From an uncultured Ileibacterium sp. (GTDB lineage Bacteria; Bacillota; Clostridia; Peptostreptococcales; Anaerovoracaceae), in NCBI GenBank assembly GCA_902488835.1, contig CABTXQ010000057.1, forward strand, positions 1 through 6,356: 6,356 bases of DNA. Reading direction: 5' to 3'. The notes beneath the pieces are model-generated. The model made no database searches, was not told the DNA's origin, and saw only the letters and a program-made list of their open reading frames with translations. A program made the position numbers and the translations under genes. This document shows, in pieces, positions 1-4,969 of this stretch. Each line of letters starts with the position of its first letter. Position 1 is the stretch's first letter.

Positions 1-466
1 AGATAACAAATTTACAATAATTGATAAGGTAACCCATACAAATCTTACAGTAGGAAAAGAATATACCGTCAAAGGTAAGCTCATGGATAAGAAAACGGGC
101 AATCCGTTTTTAGTTGATGGTAAGGAAGTTACTGCTGAGAAGACTTTTACTGCAAAAACAATAAATGGAAGCGTAACGATAGAGTTTATTCTTCCTTCAA
201 AAGCATTAAAGGATCTTTCAGTAGTTGTTTTTGAAGATCTGTATAACGATGGAATTAAGATAGCAACTCATAGTGATATAAAGGATAAGAACCAGACTGT
301 ATCTGTAGGAGAATTAACAGTATATCCACCTGACGAAAACGGATATCCTTTAACAGGAGATAAAACATCGATTATATATGCGTTTGCAGGTGTTACCTTT
401 ATAGTTATAGCTATTGGTGGAATAGTTTATATGAAAAAAAGAAAGAATGATAAATCAAATAAATAA
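1..466 (+). CDS. VaFE/T-Q ester-bond repeat surface protein, sortase-anchored (3' end only)
   Basis: The reading frame is open from the left edge (first full codon at base 2) and ends at TAA 464-466, giving the last 154 residues of a larger protein. The sequence contains VVVFEDLYNDG, then ATHSDIKDKNQTV. This is the signature end of the VaFE repeat (T-Q ester-bond domain), an Ig-like fold stacked in adhesin stalks. The His-to-Gln spacing (H-x7-Q) and a Thr at codon 32-34 (KVTHTNL) are candidates for the Thr-Gln ester cross-link. The C-terminus is a cell-wall sorting signal: YPLTG at 344-358, a hydrophobic segment (IIYAF...GGIVYM), then KKRKNDKSNK. YPLTG differs from canonical LPXTG. An ATG at 83 lies inside the domain and is not the real start. 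The likely role is a conjugation-associated adhesin covalently attached to peptidoglycan. Family and anchoring are well supported; the ligand is unknown. Confidence 0.88.
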   Translation, partial: DNKFTIIDKVTHTNLTVGKEYTVKGKLMDKKTGNPFLVDGKEVTAEKTFTAKTINGSVTIEFILPSKALKDLSVVVFEDLYNDGIKIATHSDIKDKNQTVSVGELTVYPPDENGYPLTGDKTSIIYAFAGVTFIVIAIGGIVYMKKRKNDKSNK

Positions 467-479
467 GGCATATAGTAAT

Positions 480-509
480 AAACTGGGACGGAGAAATCCG
501 TCCTGGTTT
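480..509 (+). terminator. Hairpin with GAAA tetraloop, possible weak terminator or mRNA processing element
   Basis: Bases 480-492 pair with 497-509: a perfect 7-bp core (GGACGGA/TCCGTCC) extended by two G-U pairs and four more Watson-Crick pairs, closed by a GAAA (GNRA-type) loop at 493-496. It starts 13 bases after the adhesin stop. The T run (507-510) is short and mostly inside the stem, and no convincing promoter lies between it and the gene at 528. It may therefore attenuate, stabilise a 3' end or mark a processing site rather than stop transcription fully. Folding energy was not calculated. Confidence 0.55.
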
Positions 510-527
510 TATGCGAGAGGGAAAAAT

Positions 528-1478
528 ATGAAAATTAAAAGAATGTCAATATTCTTACTTATAAGCATAATGCTATTTACAAATTTATCGTTTGCAAAGG
601 AAAAAGTAGTAAAAACAAAAATTATATATACAAATAATAAGCATTATGAATATGAGGCTGATAAAGAATATAAGGAAAATGGTAAAAGTTATCGTATTGT
701 CGATACTAAATATGAAATACTTAAAACTCCTGAAGAACTAAATAAGTCAGTTGAGATTAAAAATCTAAAAAATAAAAAAGCTCCTGAAACAAAGATCTTT
801 AATATAAATGGAAATAAGATAAAGCTTTATCTTGATGCTAACAAAACTAAATATACAAAAACTCCTACGGAAGAAATATATGTGTATGAAGCAAGAGATC
901 CATATTCTTTTACAGCAGATGAAAATAGAGAATTTGAAACATCTGAAGGTGAAACAGTAAAAGGAACTTTAAAAGAAACAATTAAAGGAAATATTTATAA
1001 ATCATCAGTAAATATTCCTGGAACATTTTCGGGTGCTGCTGAATCAGAGTATTTCTATTTTGTAGGCACAGGAAACCTTTGGCCACTAAATACAAATGCA
1101 CCTATATGGAAAGGTTATGAAACAGACATATTGACATATCTAGGTCTTAATCCTGAAAGTTACGGAATAACAGGCGGAAGATGGACTAGCAAAAGCAATT
1201 CTAATGGTGTAATAACAAGAACGGCAAACTTTACAGGAACAAAAAACGTCTGTGATTATTCTTGTGTTTATTCAATAGAGGGTGGATCAGACACATATAC
1301 AGCAAATGCAACATATAGCGGATATATGATAAAGGTTATTACAACATATGAACCATATATGAGTTTGGCTAAAAAAATTCTTATTGGAGCTGGATTCGGA
1401 GTGTTTGCTATAGCGTTTGCAACTATTCTCGCTTGGATAGTGAAAAGAAAAAATAAAGAAGAGGAAGAAGAAAGATAG
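528..1478 (+). CDS. Secreted, membrane-anchored protein of unknown function (316 aa)
   Basis: I do not recognise this family. The start at 528 is chosen because GAGAGGG (515-521) lies 6 bases upstream and the protein then begins with a textbook signal peptide: MKIKR, a hydrophobic stretch (about residues 7-20), and a probable cleavage after SFA at residue 23. An in-frame ATG at 447 would put 27 non-signal residues in front and read through the 480-509 hairpin, so it is rejected. Residues 24-282 are predicted to be outside the cell: a lysine-rich first third, then a Gly/Thr/Tyr-rich part with two close cysteines (C242 and C246, possible disulfide). A single membrane helix at about 283-304 is followed by a cytoplasmic tail, KRKNKEEEEER. 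There is no sortase motif. Its position between a wall adhesin and transfer genes suggests a surface part of the conjugation apparatus, but this is inferred from context only. Confidence 0.85.
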   Translation: MKIKRMSIFLLISIMLFTNLSFAKEKVVKTKIIYTNNKHYEYEADKEYKENGKSYRIVDTKYEILKTPEELNKSVEIKNLKNKKAPETKIFNINGNKIKLYLDANKTKYTKTPTEEIYVYEARDPYSFTADENREFETSEGETVKGTLKETIKGNIYKSSVNIPGTFSGAAESEYFYFVGTGNLWPLNTNAPIWKGYETDILTYLGLNPESYGITGGRWTSKSNSNGVITRTANFTGTKNVCDYSCVYSIEGGSDTYTANATYSGYMIKVITTYEPYMSLAKKILIGAGFGVFAIAFATILAWIVKRKNKEEEEER

Positions 1479-1489
1479 AGGCAGCAATT

Positions 1490-1645
1490 ATGGAAGAAAA
1501 AATTACAGTAGATGAAATAAACGAGTACATGGAAATTACTGCTGAAGAACTTGATGAATTATTAGGGGAAGCTGAAGAACTTGCAAATATATCAATGAGT
1601 GAAATTAATTTCATTGATAAAGGTGGTGACGAAATATATGGCTAA
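1490..1645 (+). CDS. Small, highly acidic protein (51 aa) overlapping the ArdC-like gene
   Basis: ATG 1490 follows AGAGG (1477-1481) by 8 bases and lies 11 bases after the preceding stop; TAA is 1643-1645. By my count the 51-residue product has 17 Asp/Glu and 2 Lys with no Arg. It is mostly predicted helix (residues about 7-39, EITAEELDELLGEAEEL at the centre), with no signal peptide, membrane segment or cysteine. The last 8 bases, ATGGCTAA, are shared with the start of the next gene in the +1 frame, and that gene's ribosome site lies inside this ORF, so the two are probably translationally coupled. Function is unknown. The charge would suit a DNA mimic or a partner of the ArdC-like protein, but that is speculation. 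A ribosome site, a good start and the overlap support it as a real gene. Confidence 0.75.
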   Translation: MEEKITVDEINEYMEITAEELDELLGEAEELANISMSEINFIDKGGDEIYG

Positions 1646-3047
1646 TAAGAGAGTTCTTGAATTCCGGAAGAATGTTACAGAGATGTTTATTGATGGATTA
1701 AAGAAAGATGGTCTAGCATGGAAACAAGGATGGGATAGCGAATCACTTTTACCATCAAACGCAAATACAGGAGCTTTATATAAAGGGATAAATCGATTAA
1801 ATTTAATTCTTTCTGCTAAAAAACGTGGATATTCTGATACTAGATGGCTGACGTTTAAACAAATAAAAGATGAAGGCTATCATCTTGAAAAAGGTAGCAA
1901 GGGAGTAAATGTAGAATATTGGTTTCCATATGATATGAAAAATAAAGAAACGGTAACATGGCAAAAGTACAATGAATATCTAAAAGCAGGAAGAGAAGCT
2001 AATGAGTTTTCTCTTCTTTTTAAGTTATATACCGTATTCAATGGAGATAACATTAAAGGACTTCCTGAAAAGGAAGAATACTTAAATAAAGATGTGAATC
2101 CAGATAAGATTATCAAAGAAATATCGATGAATATGAATGTACCTATTATTCATGAAGTAGATGAATTTAGTGCATACTACAGTCCCAGTAAAGATGAAAT
2201 TCATCTACCAATTCCAGAAAGATTTTTTAGTGAAGATGAATATAATGCAACAGCTTTACATGAACTTGCTCATTCTACAGGACATAAAGATAGACTTAAT
2301 AGAAATATAGGGATGAAGGGTAGTAAAGAGTATGCTTACGAAGAGCTTGTTGCAGAAATAACGTCAGTATTTATGAGTGCTTACACAGGTATAAAGGTAG
2401 CAGATGTAGACATTGATAATCATAGTGCATATGTAAATTCCTGGATAAAAGAGCTTGAAGAATCTCCTGATATTCTTGCTAAGGCAAATAAAGAAGCAGA
2501 GCAAGCTTCTGATTACATGGAAAGCTATATAGGAATTTCAAAAGAATTATCTAAAGATGAAGTAATTGAAAAATTCAATGACAATTTTTATAAATTCGGT
2601 GTAATGCTAACGTCTGAAAATGAAGTAAAGGCTCTTAATCATGAAGGGAAGTGGATAACATGGTTTTCAAAAGATGGAAAGTGCATGGGTAATACAGATC
2701 AGTTAAACATATGGCTTTCAGACAGGGGTAATTCATATTATCCCGTAAATGAAAACTTTTTAATGCCTACATGCGAAGATGCAATGAACATGGTTAAAAG
2801 CATTGCAGAAATTTATACAATTTCAATTACAGCATCACAAATTGGTAAAGTAATAGATCTAGAAGACCTTTCTGAACTTAGCTTTAATAATGTATCAGAA
2901 AAGACATCAGAGATGTTTAAAAATAACGATATTAATCTCCATGAGAATAAAACATTAGATACACTTAAAGAAATTTTTAATGGTACTGATGAAAAAGGAA
3001 ATAATGTAAAAAGATATTTAAATAGACAAGAAGAAATTGAAATATAG
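1638..3047 (+). CDS. ArdC-like anti-restriction protein: ssDNA-binding domain plus zincin metallopeptidase (469 aa)
   Basis: The N-terminal part (about residues 5-140) has the ArdC-type ssDNA-binding signature: NANTGALYKGIN, the RWLTFKQ stretch, GSKGVNVEYW, and YTVFNGDNIKGLP at its end. Next comes a zincin-like peptidase: HELAH at residues 208-212 (H208, E209, H212), with YEELVAE at 234-240 supplying a likely third ligand. ArdC-family proteins of conjugative plasmids bind single-stranded DNA and protect incoming DNA from restriction. Roughly residues 300-469 lie beyond the usual ArdC core; this part is mixed and charged, with WITWFSKDGK in it, and is not assigned to a family. The start at 1638 follows AGGTGG (1621-1626) with an 11-base spacer. 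A GTG at 1599 would add 13 residues but has no ribosome site. The gene overlaps the acidic 51-aa gene by 8 nt and is followed after 10 bases by the pilin-like gene. Cytoplasmic, and possibly carried to the recipient (inference). Confidence 0.88.
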   Translation: MANKRVLEFRKNVTEMFIDGLKKDGLAWKQGWDSESLLPSNANTGALYKGINRLNLILSAKKRGYSDTRWLTFKQIKDEGYHLEKGSKGVNVEYWFPYDMKNKETVTWQKYNEYLKAGREANEFSLLFKLYTVFNGDNIKGLPEKEEYLNKDVNPDKIIKEISMNMNVPIIHEVDEFSAYYSPSKDEIHLPIPERFFSEDEYNATALHELAHSTGHKDRLNRNIGMKGSKEYAYEELVAEITSVFMSAYTGIKVADVDIDNHSAYVNSWIKELEESPDILAKANKEAEQASDYMESYIGISKELSKDEVIEKFNDNFYKFGVMLTSENEVKALNHEGKWITWFSKDGKCMGNTDQLNIWLSDRGNSYYPVNENFLMPTCEDAMNMVKSIAEIYTISITASQIGKVIDLEDLSELSFNNVSEKTSEMFKNNDINLHENKTLDTLKEIFNGTDEKGNNVKRYLNRQEEIEI

Positions 3048-3051
3048 GGGG
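3046..3051 (+). promoter_or_regulatory. Ribosome binding site overlapping the upstream stop codon
   Basis: AGGGGG begins inside the TAG stop (3045-3047) of the ArdC-like gene and lies 6 bases before ATG 3058. The tight junction fixes the start of the small membrane protein and suggests co-transcription of the two genes. Confidence 0.7.
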
Positions 3052-3057
3052 TAAAAA

Positions 3058-3279
3058 ATGGGAACATTTGCATCACAATTAACAGCATTTGTACAGTCGG
3101 CAAGACCGGTAATTATTGCACTTGTTGCAGTTGCACTTTTAATCAACGGTGCAATGATGATATATCCATCGGAAAGAGGAAAAGAAAGGGCAAAGGAAGC
3201 TCTTCCATGGGTGGTAATTGGCTCTGCTATAGCATTAGGTGCTGTAGCTCTCGCATCATCTTTAACAAGCGGATTTTAG
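3058..3279 (+). CDS. TrbC/VirB2-like pilin-type small membrane protein (73 aa)
   Basis: This small two-helix membrane protein has hydrophobic segments at about residues 17-36 (VIIALVAVALLINGAMMIY) and 50-68 (PWVVIGSAIALGAVALAS). A short polar basic loop, PSERGKERAKEAL, separates them, and the tail is very short. This pattern (helix, GxERGKE-type loop, then WVVIGxAI) matches TrbC/VirB2-family pilins of Gram-positive type IV secretion systems. There is no cleavable signal peptide, unlike classic VirB2, which is usual for such short Gram-positive versions. The other possibility is a Maff2-type small membrane protein, another short ICE family; the loop and second helix fit VirB2 better. A strong ribosome site and a strong terminator directly after the gene suit a highly expressed structural subunit. 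It would be membrane-embedded or assembled into the transfer channel. Family assignment is from pattern recognition only. Confidence 0.78.
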   Translation: MGTFASQLTAFVQSARPVIIALVAVALLINGAMMIYPSERGKERAKEALPWVVIGSAIALGAVALASSLTSGF

Positions 3280-3298
3280 TAAGCACATGGTATAGTGC

Positions 3299-3330
3299 TA
3301 GAGAGAGGTATTCCCTCTCTCTATTTTTTT
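3299..3330 (+). terminator. Strong rho-independent terminator after the pilin-like gene
   Basis: TAGAGAGAGG (3299-3308) pairs perfectly with CCTCTCTCTA (3314-3323) around a 5-base loop (TATTC), giving a 10-bp stem followed at once by seven T (3324-3330). It starts 20 bases after the pilin stop. The next gene's ribosome site begins three bases after the T run, so no ordinary promoter fits between them. Downstream genes would need read-through, antitermination, or a promoter lying inside or before the hairpin. Confidence 0.9.
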
Positions 3331-3332
3331 GT

Positions 3333-3339
3333 AAAGGAG
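3333..3339 (+). promoter_or_regulatory. Strong ribosome binding site just after the terminator
   Basis: AAAGGAG lies 6 bases before ATG 3346. It is the main evidence that the 38-codon ORF is translated, and it implies that transcripts do pass or begin near the terminator. Confidence 0.75.
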
Positions 3340-3345
3340 TTCATT

Positions 3346-3462
3346 ATGAAAAATGAAGAAATTAAAATGACATCAGAAGAATTAAAAAATTTTATAAGCA
3401 ATATAAATGATGGAGTGGTAGTAAGTATAAATCTAAATGAGGAGAAAAAGCAAGATGCCTAA
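3346..3462 (+). CDS. Small conserved-looking protein (38 aa) overlapping the RadC-like gene
   Basis: ATG 3346 has AAAGGAG 6 bases upstream; TAA is 3460-3462. The product is 38 residues: a lysine/glutamate-rich first half with MTSEELKNFISNINDG (residues 8-23), a hydrophobic strand VVVSINL (24-30), and a charged tail. There is no signal peptide or membrane helix. The helix-turn-strand pattern resembles small ORFs I recall next to radC-like genes in Firmicute mobile elements, but I cannot name a family. Its last 8 bases (ATGCCTAA) are shared with the next gene in the +1 frame, and GAGGAG (3439-3444), the ribosome site of that gene, is inside it. This is the same design as the 51-aa ORF before the ArdC-like gene. 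Possible roles are translational coupling or a small partner of the RadC-like protein; function unknown. Confidence 0.75.
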   Translation: MKNEEIKMTSEELKNFISNINDGVVVSINLNEEKKQDA

Positions 3463-4969
3463 GAAGGATGATAAAGAGTTGAACGTAGTTAATGTAAGGC
3501 TTATTGATGCACCTTCCTTATATAGCGATGAAGTTTTAGATTCTCCGGAAGCAGTTTCAAAACTTATAGCTAAAGAATTTAAGACATATGATAGAGAGGT
3601 ATGTGCAGTAATAAACTTAAACGTAAAACTTAAACCTATAAATATTAATATATGTAGCGTTGGTACTATTGATACTTCCATACTCAATCCAAGAGAAGTT
3701 TTTAAGTCGTCAATACTTTCTAATGCCGCTGCGTTTATGCTAGTACACAATCATCCTTCCGGAGAAACTACTCCGTCACGAGAAGATAAGGCTTTAACAA
3801 AAAGACTTATAGAATGTGGGGATTTATTAAATATAAAGATGATAGACCACCTTATTATTGGTAGCGGTACAGGAGATGTGTACAGTTTTAAAGAAGAGGG
3901 GCTTTTTGAAACATTATCTAGCAATATTAGTTTTGACATCAGAGAAAACAGGGTGATGGAAAATATTAACCATGAAGAAATTTATAGAATCAGAAAAGAA
4001 ATATCAGATGTATTAGAAAATAAGGTAGGGATATATGAGTCTGTATTGATAAGAAGAGAAACACCATTGTTATTACAAAAGGCTGGACTTCAGAATAAGC
4101 CTATACTAATGTCGCAACATCATATACGAAATTGTCTACATGAAAAAGGTAGAAATCCGCATTGGCATGGACTCGATATAGAGTTTTTTGAAAAGCTTCC
4201 AGTATTTCTTGAATCTCCGGCTATGTTAATGGACAGTTTTTCAGATGATTATAGCATAATTGCAGTGTTTGATGTTTTGGACAAGGATAACTTACCAATT
4301 ATGGCAAGCATTAACACTAATGGACGAGGCAACTATGATTTTAGAGCAATCAACTCAAATTATTTAACATCAATATATGGTAAAGAACGATTTGATAATT
4401 TTCTTAAGAGAACGATTGAAGCAGATTTTCTGTTATATGCAAATAAAGAAAAAACCCAAACATTGAGTTCGTGTTCCACGCTCCAATTGCGTGAAGCGAT
4501 TCCTCAATCATTTAGGTTCAATACCATAATACATAAAAGCGGAAATATTGTCAATGATGATGAAATAGTGGAGGTAAAAACGATGAATAAAGATAAGGTA
4601 TATCTAAATGTGCATAATAACTTTGCAAAAATAGGACTAGAAAGCAAGCTAGGAAACGGACAGACATTTAATGCTGTAACGATTCCAAAAGGTAGCGTAG
4701 TAGATGGTAAAGATATTGGTGGCGGTACAATTTATCCACTTGATATGTATATCTATAAAAATAAATTTAATGACAACCTAACTACAGTACAATTTCGTCA
4801 AAATCAGGAAGTGCAGGTAAACTTTAAAAATGGAGAGCATATAAAGGTAAAAGCAGAGGATTTGTGTGAAGCAGTAACCAAGGCAAATAAAGAATACCTG
4901 GATAAAAATAAGAATATTGAAAAAAGCAAAATAAGAGAAAAAAATAAAGATAGTGAAATGGATATATAA
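3455..4969 (+). CDS. RadC-type JAB-domain protein fused to MuF-C-like and accessory polyvalent domains (504 aa)
   Basis: Residues about 10-152 form a RadC/JAB (MPN+) domain. The zinc motif is HNHPSG at 98-103 (H98, H100) with D111 in TPSREDKALT, then DHLIIG and a VYSF strand near the end; E48 is a candidate catalytic glutamate. Residues about 175-370 resemble the MuF C-terminal-like domain of polyvalent proteins: ETPLLLQKAGL, MSQHHIRNCLHEKG, HWHGLDIEFFEKLP, LTSIYGKERFDNFLKR, then FNTIIHKSGNIV. Residues 377-504 form a third, distinct domain (IPKGSVVDGKDIGGG...) with a lysine-rich tail. Polyvalent proteins are multidomain proteins of phages and conjugative elements thought to protect or process invading DNA. 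The start at 3455 follows GAGGAG (3439-3444) by 10 bases; an ATG at 3437 lies upstream of that site and is rejected. The true substrate of mobile-element RadC domains is unknown. The JAB domain is certain; the MuF-C match is probable. Confidence 0.87.
   Translation: MPKKDDKELNVVNVRLIDAPSLYSDEVLDSPEAVSKLIAKEFKTYDREVCAVINLNVKLKPININICSVGTIDTSILNPREVFKSSILSNAAAFMLVHNHPSGETTPSREDKALTKRLIECGDLLNIKMIDHLIIGSGTGDVYSFKEEGLFETLSSNISFDIRENRVMENINHEEIYRIRKEISDVLENKVGIYESVLIRRETPLLLQKAGLQNKPILMSQHHIRNCLHEKGRNPHWHGLDIEFFEKLPVFLESPAMLMDSFSDDYSIIAVFDVLDKDNLPIMASINTNGRGNYDFRAINSNYLTSIYGKERFDNFLKRTIEADFLLYANKEKTQTLSSCSTLQLREAIPQSFRFNTIIHKSGNIVNDDEIVEVKTMNKDKVYLNVHNNFAKIGLESKLGNGQTFNAVTIPKGSVVDGKDIGGGTIYPLDMYIYKNKFNDNLTTVQFRQNQEVQVNFKNGEHIKVKAEDLCEAVTKANKEYLDKNKNIEKSKIREKNKDSEMDI
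4570..4585 (+). promoter_or_regulatory. Internal ribosome binding site and in-frame ATG within the RadC fusion gene
   Basis: GGAGG (4570-4574), an 8-base spacer and ATG (4583-4585) form a near-ideal translation start in frame with the 504-aa protein at Met377. It lies exactly between the MuF-C-like part and the last domain. Use of this start would make a separate 128-residue protein ending at 4969. It may be a live internal start or the relic of two genes that fused. Whether it is used cannot be told from the sequence. Confidence 0.5.

Noticed and set aside
448..476. Possible promoter TGATAA - 17 bases - TATAGT before the 528 gene
   Set aside because: The -35 matches the consensus at only two positions, and the start would fall at the hairpin. 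This is expected by chance in A+T-rich DNA.
447..527. Upstream in-frame ATG extending the 316-aa protein by 27 residues
   Set aside because: It overlaps the adhesin gene, has no good ribosome site, reads through the 480-509 hairpin and would bury the signal peptide. ATG 528 has a strong site.
1287..1614. Minus-strand ORFs of 66 and 63 codons
   Set aside because: They are complements of purine-rich Lys/Glu codons of real genes, giving Ser/Phe-rich low-complexity proteins with no ribosome sites.
1599..1637. GTG start adding 13 residues to the ArdC-like protein
   Set aside because: No ribosome site precedes it. ATG 1638 has AGGTGG upstream and gives the usual ArdC N-terminus.
3282..3299. Second small inverted repeat AGCAC/GTGCT before the terminator, as an antiterminator
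   Set aside because: It has only 5 bp and shares just one base with the terminator stem, so it would not clearly exclude it.
3437..3454. ATG 3437 as start of the RadC fusion
   Set aside because: The GAGGAG site lies just after it and is correctly placed for ATG 3455.
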